Positions 35,883-44,637 of a DNA stretch of 64,000 nucleotides are shown one piece after another; the stretch's first letter is position 1; each line of letters begins with the position of its first letter. The notes beneath the pieces were generated by a model. That model had not been told where the DNA came from, did no database searches, and saw only the letters and a program-made list of their open reading frames with translations. The stretch covers positions 123,328 through 187,327 of the forward strand of contig NZ_LIOL01000008.1 in NCBI RefSeq assembly GCF_001418005.1, read 5' to 3'. The DNA comes from Chelatococcus sambhunathii (GTDB taxonomy: Bacteria; Pseudomonadota; Alphaproteobacteria; Rhizobiales; Beijerinckiaceae). Both the position numbers and the translations under genes were made by a program.

Positions 35883-36984
35883 GGCCGAGCACCTCCGTAT
35901 CGAGATCGCGCTCCTTGAGGAAGGCGAGCGCCTTGTCGAGCGACGTGCCGTCGTTCGGCAGCCCGACGATGAGCGTGCCGAACGGACGGCCGGCAATGGA
36001 ATCGACCGCGCCGCCGAGGATGTTGACGTCGATGCCGAGCTCGCGCGTCACCTGCGACAGCACGGGATGGGTGGCGAAGGGGCCGCGGAAGACGATGCGC
36101 ACGACCACCTGTCCGCCGGGGATCGGCTCGTCCCGGATCTGGTCGGCGACGAAGGCCGGCAGCTCGCGGCCGGATTCGGCGGCGAGGAAGCTCCGCGTCG
36201 TCTCGTGCTGCGGCCGGGTGAACAGGTCGAAGACGTCGCCCTGTTCGACGATGCGGCCGGCGTCGAGCACCGCGACGCGCTGCGCGATCGCGCGGATCAC
36301 CGCCATCTCGTGGGTGATGAGCAGGATGGTGAGGCCGAGCTCGCGGTTGATGGTGCCGAGGAGGTCGAGGATCGAGCGCGTCGTCTCGGGGTCGAGCGCG
36401 GAGGTCGCCTCGTCGGACAGGAGCACCTTGGGCTGCGTGGCGAGCGCGCGGGCGATGCCGACGCGCTGTTTCTGCCCGCCGGAGAGCTCGGCCGGATAGC
36501 GCCCGCGCTTGTCGGCGAGGCCGACGAGATCGAGCAGCGGCGTGACCCGCGCCTTGATCGTCGCGGCGTCGGTGCCCGCGATCTCGAGCGGCAGGGCGAC
36601 GTTGTCGAAGACCGTGCGCGACGACAGGAGGTTGAAGTGCTGGAACACCATCCCGATCGAGCGGCGCACGGAGCGCAGCGCGCCCTCGCCGAGCCCGGCA
36701 ACGTCCGTGCCGTCGACGATGACGCGCCCGGCGGTGGGCTTCTCGAGCCCGTTGACGAGGCGGATCAGCGTCGACTTGCCGGCGCCGGAGCGGCCGATGA
36801 CGCCGACGACGGAGCTGCGCGGCACGGCAAGGTCGATGCCGGCGAGCGCATGTACGGCGGCCGAACTCTTGCGCGCCGGGAAGGACTTGGCGACCCCCTC
36901 GAAGCGGATGATGGCATCTTCCGTCTCGTCGCTCGGGGGGATCGCTGCGTCGGCGGTGATGGGGGCATGGGCGTTCACGGTCAT
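35872..36984 (-). CDS. metN: methionine ABC transporter ATP-binding protein
   Basis: This 370-residue ATPase has Walker [10 protein letters not shown] (about 64-72), Q-loop FQHFNLL, ABC signature [15 protein letters not shown] (about 168-182), Walker [13 protein letters not shown] and the switch THE(M). The C-terminal NIL domain (about 285-365) is the regulatory methionine-binding domain of MetN, so transport should be inhibited by internal methionine. The N-terminal 20 residues are a non-conserved tail. It lies 35 bases after a 70-residue ORF and overlaps metI. Confidence 0.95.
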   Translation of the reverse strand: MTVNAHAPITADAAIPPSDETEDAIIRFEGVAKSFPARKSSAAVHALAGIDLAVPRSSVVGVIGRSGAGKSTLIRLVNGLEKPTAGRVIVDGTDVAGLGEGALRSVRRSIGMVFQHFNLLSSRTVFDNVALPLEIAGTDAATIKARVTPLLDLVGLADKRGRYPAELSGGQKQRVGIARALATQPKVLLSDEATSALDPETTRSILDLLGTINRELGLTILLITHEMAVIRAIAQRVAVLDAGRIVEQGDVFDLFTRPQHETTRSFLAAESGRELPAFVADQIRDEPIPGGQVVVRIVFRGPFATHPVLSQVTRELGIDVNILGGAVDSIAGRPFGTLIVGLPNDGTSLDKALAFLKERDLDTEVLGHVA

Positions 36985-37019
36985 TCTCTTTTCCGGGGGC
37001 GTGCGGTAGCCTTGCCGCC

Positions 37020-37232
37020 TTATGCCGTCATTCGGCCGCGGGCGCGAGCCCCCCGTTGATCATCCTTCAGCGCGAGGCGGGCGGCGCGCTGGGCCGTCCA
37101 CGGGTCGGCGAAGATGCGGCCGTTGAGCGGCGCGTAGGCGCGCGCCGTGGCGTGAAAGCGGAACCGCTCCCCCTCGCGCGCCAGGATGCCGGCCGCCTCG
37201 CCGCCCACCTCGATGATGTAGGCGTGGAACAT
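37020..37232 (-). CDS. small conserved-looking protein in the met operon
   Basis: This 70-residue product begins [20 protein letters not shown] and ends in a basic tail ([13 protein letters not shown]). The pattern of short strands and a helix suggests a tiny folded domain; I do not recognise a function. A strong GGGAGAA site precedes the ATG. It is in the direction of metQ2-metN-metI-metQ1, between metQ2 and metN, and so is almost certainly co-transcribed. No signal or membrane segment. Confidence 0.7.
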   Translation of the reverse strand: MFHAYIIEVGGEAAGILAREGERFRFHATARAYAPLNGRIFADPWTAQRAARLALKDDQRGARARGRMTA

Positions 37233-37277
37233 GGCGTTCTCCCGGGGCGTGGTGCATGCGAGCGGCGGGACCGCAGC

Positions 37278-37304
37278 CCCTCTCCCAACGTTGCGCGGAG
37301 AGGG
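37278..37304. repeat. hairpin repeat in the met operon
   Basis: CCCTCTCC (37278-37285) pairs with GGAGAGGG (37297-37304), and the loop itself contains the palindrome CAACGTTG. It resembles the stem at 17761-17780. Lying between metQ2 and the 70-residue ORF, it could stabilise the upstream mRNA end and raise binding-protein level over the transporter. That role is inferred. Confidence 0.5.
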
Positions 37305-37334
37305 ACGGTCCGGCTCGGCGAGGATCGCCCGGCC

Positions 37335-38141
37335 TCACCAGGCCGGCAGCACCGCGCCCTTGAAGCGCTCGGCGAGGAAGTCGGCCACCTCCTTGGACTG
37401 GTAGGCGGCGACCAGCTTGGCGACGAAGGGCTTGTCCTTGTCGGCGGCGCGCACGGCGACGAAATTGCCGTAAGGATTGTCGGTCCGGCTCTCCTGCACC
37501 AGCGCGTCGTCGGTGGGGTTCAAGCCGGCGCCGAGCGCGTAGTTGGTGTTGATGACCGCGCCGTCGAGATCCGGCAGCTGCTTCGGCAGGAGGGCGGCGT
37601 CGGTCTCGACGAAGCTCACCTTCTTCGGGTTCTCGGCGATGTCGAGCGGCGTCGCCGTCAGGCCCGTGCCGTCCTTGAGCTTGATGAGGCCGTTGCCGGC
37701 GAGGAGGTGCAGCGCACGGCCGCCGTTGCTCGGATCGTTGGGGATGCCGATCTTGGCGCCCTCGGGCAGGGCGGCGAAGTCCTTGTGCTTTGCGGAATAG
37801 AAGCCGATCGGCTCGACGATAGTGTAGCCGACCGGCACGATCTTGTAGCCGCGGGCGGCGATCTGTGCATCTAGATAGGGCTTGTGCTGGAAGGCGTTGG
37901 CGTCGATGTCGCCGCGGTCGAGCGCCTCGTTGGGCAGCGTGTAGTCCGAGAAGGCGATGATCTCGATGGTCAGGCCGTCCTTGGCCGCGACCTTCCTGGC
38001 GACCTCCGCGATCTCCTCCTCGTCGCCGCCGATGACGCCGAGCTTGATGGTCTCGGCGGCGGCGAGGGCCGTGGAGCCAAGGAGGAGGCCGGCTGCGACG
38101 AGCGCCCCGAAGGCGCGGCGGTCGAGAGCGAAACGGATCAT
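37335..38141 (-). CDS. metQ: MetQ/NlpA family methionine-binding protein, copy 2
   Basis: This 268-residue periplasmic protein is paralogous to copy 1 (shared pattern ETIKLGVIGGDEEEIAEVAR, IEIIAFSDYTLPNEALDRGD, NDPSNGGRALHLLAGNG, INTNYALGAGLNP). The signal peptide ends near ALAAA-ETIK, again without a lipobox Cys. It is first in the operon, with GAGGAC upstream of the ATG at 38141. Having two binding proteins for one MetNI suggests two ligands, for example different stereoisomers or methionine derivatives; that is an inference. Confidence 0.92.
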   Translation of the reverse strand: MIRFALDRRAFGALVAAGLLLGSTALAAAETIKLGVIGGDEEEIAEVARKVAAKDGLTIEIIAFSDYTLPNEALDRGDIDANAFQHKPYLDAQIAARGYKIVPVGYTIVEPIGFYSAKHKDFAALPEGAKIGIPNDPSNGGRALHLLAGNGLIKLKDGTGLTATPLDIAENPKKVSFVETDAALLPKQLPDLDGAVINTNYALGAGLNPTDDALVQESRTDNPYGNFVAVRAADKDKPFVAKLVAAYQSKEVADFLAERFKGAVLPAW

Positions 38142-38656
38142 GATGTCCTCGTGCGTTGTCCGTGCCGGTCCCGCCAAGCCGGCGAGGCACCCGGAAGGTC
38201 ACGGATGAGCGGATCGGCTGAGAAGGCGCGATTCCGGCTGATGAAAGAAAGGTAGCTTCAGAAAACGGCCGCACCGGGCCGGCTGCGGAAGGGTCCGTCA
38301 GCCCATCATGGCGCGACAACACATTCGCCGGCGGGGCCGGGGTGTCGCTTCGTCATGGAACTTCGCCAGAGGCGTCATCGTCATCTCCGATCCTCGAGCC
38401 ACGAAGACCGTTCGTGGCGCTTTAGCGTTTGGTGACGCGGCGCAAGCTGCATGGGTCAAATCACCGCGGTGCGGCCGCACGGGCAGCCGACACGGGGCGC
38501 ACTATCGATCCGGCCAACCGGCCTGTCAATCGAAAAATTCCGCTAAACCGGACGATTTGTGCCTTTCTAAGAAACATACTACTCATCTCTGACGTAAAAT
38601 TGTCCTATTCACATACAGTGCAAAGAATTGTACGATCGGGCAAATATCAGACTGGG
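38142..38656. other. intergenic region between the met operon and the cys cluster
   Basis: About 515 bases without a convincing gene. The left part should hold the met operon promoter; I see the stretch GATGAAAGAAAGGTAGCTTC (38239-38258) but no recognised SAM riboswitch core. The right part (38520-38656) is markedly AT-rich for this genome and should hold the cys-side promoter. A short open frame on the plus strand through the middle is not protein-like. Confidence 0.6.
38600..38628 (+). promoter_or_regulatory. candidate promoter of the cys cluster
   Basis: TTGTCC (38600-38605) and AAGAAT (38623-38628) are separated by 17 bases and lie about 30 bases before the 61-residue ORF, in AT-rich DNA. 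Each hexamer matches the sigma-70 consensus at four of six positions, so support is modest. Confidence 0.3.
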
Positions 38657-38842
38657 ATGTGGAATATCGTGCTCACGCCCGAACAGCTCTCGTTGCTCCG
38701 CCATGCGGTCATCATCCTCGGTGCCTGGCTCGTCTTCCTGCTGCTCGCCTATGGGGCGCCGCGGCCGGGCAGCGATGGTCCTGCCGCCATGCGCCTCGGC
38801 GCGGCGGGCGCGGCTCCGACGACCTCGCAGTGGGATAAATAA
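38657..38842 (+). CDS. 61-residue single-helix membrane peptide ahead of cysG
   Basis: This short ORF encodes MWNIVLTPEQLSLLRHAVII followed by a hydrophobic stretch; the membrane helix covers about residues 16-34. A Gly/Ala-rich polar tail ends in TTSQWDK. It lies in the cys direction, 82 bases before cysG, behind a candidate promoter. The ribosome site (CTGGG) is weak. It could be a small membrane regulator or transporter partner, or a leader peptide; I recognise no family. Confidence 0.5.
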   Translation: MWNIVLTPEQLSLLRHAVIILGAWLVFLLLAYGAPRPGSDGPAAMRLGAAGAAPTTSQWDK

Positions 38843-38898
38843 CAAGTTAGATTTGTATTTTTAATCCAATTTTCGCGTGGTATTGTGTTTAAAGATCA

Positions 38899-38927
38899 AA
38901 TTCACGCAAAAGAACGGTGAATTCGTG
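38899..38927 (+). promoter_or_regulatory. cysG: leader hairpin covering the cysG ribosome site
   Basis: AATTCAC (38899-38905) is exactly complementary to GTGAATT (38917-38923) across an 11-base loop. The right arm contains the GGTGA-like ribosome site, and the GTG start follows at 38925. In mRNA this stem would mask initiation. It may be a translational control element or simply chance in AT-rich DNA. Confidence 0.4.
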
Positions 38928-40355
38928 GGCGGCCTGCGCTACTTCCCGATCTCCTACGATGTCGGCGACCGGCTGGTCGTGATTGTCGGCGGTGGAGACG
39001 AGGCTTTTGCCAAGCTGCGGCTGCTCGGACGGTCGCAGGCGCGGCTGCGACTCGTCGCGCCGGCACTGGAACAGGCCCTTGCGGCGTTCGTCGAAACGAA
39101 TGGCATCGATCACCGCGCCCGCACTCTCGCTGCCGACGATCTCGCTGAGGCGGCGCTCGTCTTCATCGGCACGGGAGACGAGGGCGAGGATGCGCGCCTC
39201 GCCGCGCGTGCCCGCGCCGCCGGCGTGCCCGTCAATGTGGTCGACCGGCCGCACCTGTCGGATTTCGCCGTGCCGGCCATCGTCGACCGCGCTCCCGTGG
39301 CCGTCGCCATCTCAACGGACGGGCTCGCGCCGGTTCTCGCCCAGCGGATCCGCGCCGCCGTCGAATCGATGCTGGCGCCGGAATTCGGCCGGCTGGGCGA
39401 GCTTGCCCGCGCGTTGCGCGCGGCCGTGACGGCGGCCATTCCCACCAACAGCGCGCGCCTCAGGTTCTGGAATCGCCTGTTCGACGGCCCGGCGGGGCGC
39501 CTCGCGCTCGCCGGCGATCTCGGTGCGGCGCGCCGGGCCGCGCTCAGCGCCCTGTCCGCCGGCGCTGCAGAAGACGGCGTCGTCTGGCTCATCGGCGCCG
39601 GCCCCGGTTCGTCCGATCTGCTGACCCTCCGGGCGCAGCGCTTGCTGCTCGAGGCCGACGTCATCGTCCATGACGGGCTCGTGCCGCAGGAGGTGGTCGA
39701 CATGGGGCGGCGCGATGCCGAACGCATCGCTGTCGGAAAGGCCAAGGGGCGACATTCCGTTTCTCAGTCGGACATTGATGCTCTCATGGTGCGCCTCGCC
39801 CGACAGGGCAAGCGCGTGGCGCGCCTCAAGGCGGGCGATCCGCTCGTCTTCGGCCGGGCCGGCGAGGAGCTCGCCGCGCTCAGAGCCGCCGGCATCCGCG
39901 CCGAGGTGGTGCCCGGCGTCACCGCCGCGCTCGCGGCCGCCGCCGATGCGCAGGTCTCGCTGACGCTGCGCGGCGTCGCCTCCTCGCTCACCTTCGCCAC
40001 CGGCCACGGCGCCGAGGGCGGCGAGCCGGCCGGCTGGCCGGCCATCGCCGCTGCCGGCGGCACCGTCGCCGTCTACATGGGACGCACGGTGGCTGAGGAG
40101 ACGCAGGCGCGCTTCATCGCCGCCGGCGTCGCGCCGGATACGCCGGTGGTCGCCGTGGAAAACGCCGGGCGGATGACGCGCCGGCTGTTCGCCGGCACGC
40201 TCGCCGACCTGCCGGCGCTCTCTGCGCGGGCCGATGTCGACGGTCCCGTTCTCATTCTCGTCGGCCCCACGCTCGCCCATGGCGAACTCAAGGGGGCCGA
40301 ACCCATCGCCGAACCGATCCCCCGCAGGCAGCCGGCGCTCGCCGGCGCCGCCTGA
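38925..40355 (+). CDS. cysG: siroheme synthase (multifunctional CysG)
   Basis: This 476-residue fusion has an N-terminal precorrin-2 dehydrogenase/ferrochelatase (about 1-205, NAD motif VVIVGGGDEAFAKLRLL). A C-terminal uroporphyrinogen-III methyltransferase (about 212-460) shows WLIGAGPGSSDLLTLRAQRLL, VGKAKGRHSVSQ, RLKAGDPLVFGRAGEE and VVPGVTAALAAAA. Together they make siroheme for the sulfite reductase encoded two genes downstream. I chose the GTG at 38925, giving the conserved start LRYFPISYDVGDR; 16 further in-frame codons upstream run through AT-rich leader. It opens the sulfate-assimilation operon proper. Confidence 0.93.
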   Translation: MGGLRYFPISYDVGDRLVVIVGGGDEAFAKLRLLGRSQARLRLVAPALEQALAAFVETNGIDHRARTLAADDLAEAALVFIGTGDEGEDARLAARARAAGVPVNVVDRPHLSDFAVPAIVDRAPVAVAISTDGLAPVLAQRIRAAVESMLAPEFGRLGELARALRAAVTAAIPTNSARLRFWNRLFDGPAGRLALAGDLGAARRAALSALSAGAAEDGVVWLIGAGPGSSDLLTLRAQRLLLEADVIVHDGLVPQEVVDMGRRDAERIAVGKAKGRHSVSQSDIDALMVRLARQGKRVARLKAGDPLVFGRAGEELAALRAAGIRAEVVPGVTAALAAAADAQVSLTLRGVASSLTFATGHGAEGGEPAGWPAIAAAGGTVAVYMGRTVAEETQARFIAAGVAPDTPVVAVENAGRMTRRLFAGTLADLPALSARADVDGPVLILVGPTLAHGELKGAEPIAEPIPRRQPALAGAA

Positions 40356-40366
40356 AGGAGCGCCTG

Positions 40367-40696
40367 ATGAAGAAGGATGCGAAGGGCGCCGGTCCCAAGG
40401 TCGTGACCGCCAATGCCCTCGACAGCGGCCTCGTGGTCTTCCGCACGGTGGACGGGCGCTGGTCCACCGACATCGCCGAAGCCGAGGTGGCCGAGACGAA
40501 GGAGGCAGCCGAGGCCCTGCTCGCCCAAGGCGAGGCGGACAGCGCCCGCAATCTCGTGGTCGACGTCTATCTCGTTGCCATGACCGAGAGCGACGACGGT
40601 CGGCTCGTGCCGGTGCTGCTGCGCGAGGCCATCCGCGCCGCGCGGCGCCCCACCATCGTCATGCCGGGCGAAGATCCGTCCGTCATCGCCGCCTGA
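40367..40696 (+). CDS. DUF2849 family protein
   Basis: This 109-residue protein contains the DUF2849 pattern KVVTANALDSGLVVFRTVDG with WSTDIAEAEVAETKEAAEALL. It regularly sits between cysG and the sulfite/nitrite reductase gene in alphaproteobacteria. The spacing here (11 bases after cysG, 27 before cysI) fits co-transcription. A role in sulfite reductase assembly or regulation is plausible but unproven. AAGGAG precedes the ATG. Confidence 0.88.
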   Translation: MKKDAKGAGPKVVTANALDSGLVVFRTVDGRWSTDIAEAEVAETKEAAEALLAQGEADSARNLVVDVYLVAMTESDDGRLVPVLLREAIRAARRPTIVMPGEDPSVIAA

Positions 40697-40723
40697 ACCT
40701 GCGCATCCGGAGACGACAGTCCC

Positions 40724-42385
40724 ATGTACCGCTACGACGAATTCGACCGGCAGTTCGTGGCCGAGCGCGTGGAGGAATTCCGTGATCAGGTGGCGCGCCG
40801 CCTCTCGGGCGAGCTGACGGAAGACGAGTTCAAGCCGCTCCGGCTGATGAACGGCGTCTATCTGCAGTTGCACGCCTACATGCTGCGCATCGCCATTCCC
40901 TACGGCACGCTGAATTCCCGCAAGCTCCGGCGGCTCGCCCATATCGCGCGGCGCTACGACCGCGGCTTCGGCCATTTCACGACGCGTCAGAACCTGCAGT
41001 TCAACTGGATCAAGCTCGAAGAGGTGCCGGAGATCCTCAAGGAGCTCGCGGAGGTCGAGATGCACGCCATCCAGACCTCGGGCAATTGCATTCGCAACGT
41101 CTCGGCGGACCATTTCGCCGGCGCGGCCGCGGACGAGATCGCCGATCCGCGCGTCTATGCCGAGATCCTCCGGCAGTGGTCGTCGCTGCACCCGGAGTTC
41201 ACCTTCCTGCCGCGCAAGTTCAAGATCGCCGTCGTGGCGGCGGAGGCGGACCGCGCTGCCATCCAGGTGCACGACATCGGCCTGCAGGTGAAGCGGAACG
41301 AGGCCGGCGAGACCGGCTTTGCCGTCTGGGTCGGCGGTGGCCTCGGTCGCACGCCGATGATCGGCCGCAAGGTGCGCGACTTCCTGCCCGAGGCGGAACT
41401 GCTCAGCTATTGCGAGGCGATCCTGCGCGTCTACAACATGCACGGCCGGCGCGACAACAAGTACAAGGCGCGTCTCAAGATCCTCGTGCACGAGACGGGC
41501 GTCGACGAGATCGCGCGCGATATCGAGGCCGAATACGAGGACATCCGCGCCCGCGGCGCCCTGACGATGCCGCAGGAGGAGATCGCGCGCATCCGCGCCT
41601 ATTTCGCGCCGCCGGCCTTCGCGGAGCTGCCCGCACGCTCCTCCGCCTTCGAGGCGGCCAAAGCCGACAGCCGCAGCTTCGCCCGTTTCGTCGAGCGCAA
41701 CGTGGCTCCGCACAGGGTGCCGGGCTACGGCATCGTCACCATTTCGCTGAAGGCCATCGGTGCCCCGCCCGGGGATGCGACGGCGGAGCAGATGGAACTG
41801 ATCGCCGACCTCGCGGAGCGCTACAGCTTCGACGAGGTGCGCGTCAGCCACGAGCAGAACCTCGTGCTGCCGCACGTCAGGCTCGACGACATCCCGGCCG
41901 TCCACGCGGCGCTCGCCGAGGCCGACCTTGCGACGCCGAACGCCGGGCTCGTCACCGACATCATCGCCTGCCCCGGGCTCGACTACTGCTCGCTGGCGAA
42001 CGCCCGCTCCATTCCCGTCGCGCAGCGCATCGCGGAGCGCTTCGCCGACATCGAGCGGCAGAAGGAGATTGGCGAGCTCAAGATCAAAATCTCCGGCTGC
42101 ATCAACGCCTGCGGCCATCACCACGTCGGCCACATCGGCATCCTCGGCGTCGACCGCAAGGGCGAGGAGTTCTACCAGATCACGCTCGGCGGCTCGGGCG
42201 ACGAGACCTGCTCGATCGGCGAGATCGTCGGCAAGGGGTTCTCGTCGGACGAGGTCGTCGGCGCGGTGGAAACCATCGTCGAGACCTATCTCAGGCTGCG
42301 CGAAGGGCCGCAGGAGACCTTCCTCTCCGCCTTCCGCAGGCTCGGCGAAGCGCCGTTCCGGGAGGCGCTCTATGCCGACGCTTGA
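40724..42385 (+). CDS. cysI: sulfite reductase hemoprotein subunit (siroheme/[4Fe-4S])
   Basis: This 553-residue enzyme reduces sulfite to sulfide. The duplicated ferredoxin-like/siroheme halves are visible: GHFTTRQNLQFNWI and TSGNCIRNVSADHFAGA in the first half, EQNLVLPHV in the second. The coupled [4Fe-4S]-siroheme ligands are Cys416, Cys422 (ACPGLDYC) and Cys459, Cys463 (SGCINACGHHH). No separate flavoprotein CysJ is encoded, so electrons probably come from ferredoxin or an unlinked partner. Nitrite reductase (NirA) is a close relative; the sulfur neighbours favour sulfite. It overlaps cysH by 14 bases. Confidence 0.93.
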   Translation: MYRYDEFDRQFVAERVEEFRDQVARRLSGELTEDEFKPLRLMNGVYLQLHAYMLRIAIPYGTLNSRKLRRLAHIARRYDRGFGHFTTRQNLQFNWIKLEEVPEILKELAEVEMHAIQTSGNCIRNVSADHFAGAAADEIADPRVYAEILRQWSSLHPEFTFLPRKFKIAVVAAEADRAAIQVHDIGLQVKRNEAGETGFAVWVGGGLGRTPMIGRKVRDFLPEAELLSYCEAILRVYNMHGRRDNKYKARLKILVHETGVDEIARDIEAEYEDIRARGALTMPQEEIARIRAYFAPPAFAELPARSSAFEAAKADSRSFARFVERNVAPHRVPGYGIVTISLKAIGAPPGDATAEQMELIADLAERYSFDEVRVSHEQNLVLPHVRLDDIPAVHAALAEADLATPNAGLVTDIIACPGLDYCSLANARSIPVAQRIAERFADIERQKEIGELKIKISGCINACGHHHVGHIGILGVDRKGEEFYQITLGGSGDETCSIGEIVGKGFSSDEVVGAVETIVETYLRLREGPQETFLSAFRRLGEAPFREALYADA

Positions 42386-43124
42386 GGAGTTGACGCCCGG
42401 CAGCGCCGCGCCTGCGCTCGCTGCACGGGCGAGCGAACTCGAGGCCGCTCATGGCGACCTCGGCGCGCTCGCCATCATGCGCCTCGCCATCCGCAAGCTC
42501 TTTCCCGGGAGCATCACGCTCGTGTCGAGTTTCGGCGCCGAATCGGCGGTACTGCTGCACATGGCCGCGACCATCGACCGCGACCTGCCAGTGACCTTCG
42601 TCGATACCGGCCGACTGTTCCCGGAGACGCTCGCCTATCGCGACGAACTCGTCGATCTGCTCGGCCTCACCGATGTGCGCACCGTCGGGCCCGATGCTGC
42701 GGCGACGGAGCGGCTCGACCCCTATGGCGCCATGTTCGCCATCGACGCCGATGAGTGCTGCCGGCTGCGCAAGGTCGAGCCTCTGGCGCGCGCGATCGCG
42801 CCGTTCGAGGCCTGGATCACGGGCCGTAAGCGCTACCAGGCCGCGACGCGAACGGCGATGCCGGTCTTCGAGGCCGATGCGACGCATATCAAGGTCACGC
42901 CACTCGCCGCGTGGGGCATGGAGGAGGTGCGCGCCTATCTCCGCGCGCATGACCTGCCGGTCCATCCGCTCGTCAGCCGCGGCTATCCTTCGATCGGCTG
43001 CGCGCCCTGCACCACGCCGGTTGTGGCTGGCGAGGACCCGCGCGCCGGGCGCTGGCGCGGTTCGGCCAAGATCGAATGCGGCATCCACGTCTCCAGGGCG
43101 GGTGTCGAGAGGAGGAGCGCCTGA
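42372..43124 (+). CDS. cysH: APS/PAPS reductase with iron-sulfur cysteines
   Basis: This 250-residue enzyme reduces adenylyl sulfate to sulfite and AMP using thioredoxin. Cys129-Cys130 (DECCRL) and Cys210-x-x-Cys213 (GCAPC) form the [4Fe-4S]-binding set typical of APS-reducing enzymes, and Cys236 in KIECGIHV is the catalytic thiol. SSFGAESAVLLH (about 52-63) is the PP-loop. The presence of all four cluster cysteines implies APS rather than PAPS as main substrate. The start is inside cysI, 14 bases before its stop; the stop overlaps the next start as TGATG. Confidence 0.93.
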   Translation: MPTLEELTPGSAAPALAARASELEAAHGDLGALAIMRLAIRKLFPGSITLVSSFGAESAVLLHMAATIDRDLPVTFVDTGRLFPETLAYRDELVDLLGLTDVRTVGPDAAATERLDPYGAMFAIDADECCRLRKVEPLARAIAPFEAWITGRKRYQAATRTAMPVFEADATHIKVTPLAAWGMEEVRAYLRAHDLPVHPLVSRGYPSIGCAPCTTPVVAGEDPRAGRWRGSAKIECGIHVSRAGVERRSA

Positions 43125-43648
43125 TGGCTCTCTACAGGAACGGTTCCTTCGTCGCGGACGATCCCTGGCGCATCCTCGGCGCGGACGAGGCCTTGCCGGC
43201 CGAGGGGCCGGTGGCGCTGCCCAAGGCGCGCTTCATCGCCGAGCGTGACGGGCTCGCCGGGCGCAATGCGCCGCTCGGCGTCGTCATCGAGGCGGGGGAG
43301 GGGCTCGACGGGCTGGAGGACGACATCAACCGCCTGTCGCTCGTCGTCCTGACCTTCCCGAAGTACACCGACGGGCGCAACTATTCGACGGCGCGCATCC
43401 TGCGTGAGCGCTTCGGCTATCGCGGCGAATTGCGGGCCATCGGCAACGTGCTGCGCGACCAGCTACGCTTCATGCTGCGCTGTGGCTTCGATGCGCTCGA
43501 GATCACGCACGAGGGCACGATTGCGGCGCTTCGCGACGGCCGCATCAACCTCGTCTCCCTGCACTATCAGCCCGCGAGCCGCGACGAGGCTGCCCCGCCC
43601 ACTGCCGGCGGGCATCCCTGGCGCCGCAGCTCCGCCGGCCGTCTCTGA
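43124..43648 (+). CDS. DUF934 family protein
   Basis: This 174-residue protein has the DUF934 hallmark [24 protein letters not shown] segment (about 73-92) followed by [16 protein letters not shown]. Genes of this family sit with cysI/cysH in most proteobacteria that lack CysJ and are proposed to assist sulfite reductase, perhaps as electron-transfer or assembly factors. The start overlaps the cysH stop (TGATG) and has GGAGGAG, so translation is tightly coupled. Confidence 0.9.
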   Translation: MALYRNGSFVADDPWRILGADEALPAEGPVALPKARFIAERDGLAGRNAPLGVVIEAGEGLDGLEDDINRLSLVVLTFPKYTDGRNYSTARILRERFGYRGELRAIGNVLRDQLRFMLRCGFDALEITHEGTIAALRDGRINLVSLHYQPASRDEAAPPTAGGHPWRRSSAGRL

Positions 43649-43671
43649 TTTCGCGAAGGACGCCAACGACC

Positions 43672-44637
43672 ATGTATCGCTCCGACGCCGCCGCTCTCTC
43701 CATCCTCGAACCGGCCCGGGCCGAGGCGGCCCACGCCGGCCTCACGCCGCATCTTGCCCGCCTCGAGGCGGAGGCGATCCATATCATGCGGGAGGTGGCG
43801 GCCGAGTTCCGCAATCCGGTGATGCTCTATTCCATCGGCAAGGACTCGTCGGTGATGCTGCACATCGCCCGCAAAGCCTTCTTCCCGGGCAAGCCGCCAT
43901 TTCCGCTCCTGCATGTGGACACGACGTGGAAGTTCCGCGAGATGATCGCCTTCCGCGACCAGACGGCGCGTGAGCTCGGCTGGGAGCTCATCGTCCACAT
44001 CAATCCGGAGGGCAAGGCGCGTGGTATCGACCCGTTCCGCTCCGGCTCGTCCCTGCACACCCAGGTCATGAAGACGGAAAGCCTGAAGCAGGCGCTCGAT
44101 AAGTATGGCTTCGACGCCGCCTTCGGCGGGGCGCGCCGCGACGAGGAGAAGAGCCGCGCCAAGGAGCGCATCTTCTCCCACCGCAACGCGCAGCACGGCT
44201 GGGAGCCGCGCAGCCAGCGGCCGGAGCTGTGGAACCTCTTCAACACCCGCATCAACCCGGGCGAGTCGATGCGCGTCTTTCCCCTGTCCAACTGGACCGA
44301 GCGGGACGTGTGGCACTACATCCTCGCCGAGAAAATCCCCGTCGTGCCGCTCTATTTCGCCAAGGAGCGGCCGGTGGTCGAGCGCGACGGCGCACTCATC
44401 ATGGTCGACGACGAGCGCATGCCGCTCAACCCTGGCGAAAAGCCCCAAATGCGGAAGGTCCGGTTCCGCACGCTCGGCTGCTATCCGCTCACCGGTGCCG
44501 TCGAATCCGATGCCGAGACGCTGGAGGCCATCGTCGACGAGCTGATGGCGTCGCGCGCCTCGGAACGGCAGGGCCGGGTCATCGACCGGGACGACAAGGC
44601 CTCCATGGAGCGCAAGAAGCGCGAGGGGTATTTCTGA
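43672..44637 (+). CDS. cysD: sulfate adenylyltransferase small subunit
   Basis: This 321-residue PP-loop enzyme makes APS from ATP and sulfate with CysN. The PP-motif [20 protein letters not shown] (about 59-78) and the segments [20 protein letters not shown] and [15 protein letters not shown] are family diagnostics. The protein is slightly longer at the N-terminus than the E. coli one. The stop overlaps the cysNC start as TGATG, in keeping with a 1:1 complex. Confidence 0.96.
   Translation: MYRSDAAALSILEPARAEAAHAGLTPHLARLEAEAIHIMREVAAEFRNPVMLYSIGKDSSVMLHIARKAFFPGKPPFPLLHVDTTWKFREMIAFRDQTARELGWELIVHINPEGKARGIDPFRSGSSLHTQVMKTESLKQALDKYGFDAAFGGARRDEEKSRAKERIFSHRNAQHGWEPRSQRPELWNLFNTRINPGESMRVFPLSNWTERDVWHYILAEKIPVVPLYFAKERPVVERDGALIMVDDERMPLNPGEKPQMRKVRFRTLGCYPLTGAVESDAETLEAIVDELMASRASERQGRVIDRDDKASMERKKREGYF

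Noticed and set aside
38142..38300. SAM-type riboswitch upstream of the met operon
   Set aside because: I could not find the conserved SAM-I or SAM-II core in the leader; the strand was read in the direction of metQ2.
40073..42133. A 686-codon minus-strand open frame
   Set aside because: It is antisense to cysG, the DUF2849 gene and cysI, all of which have diagnostic motifs.
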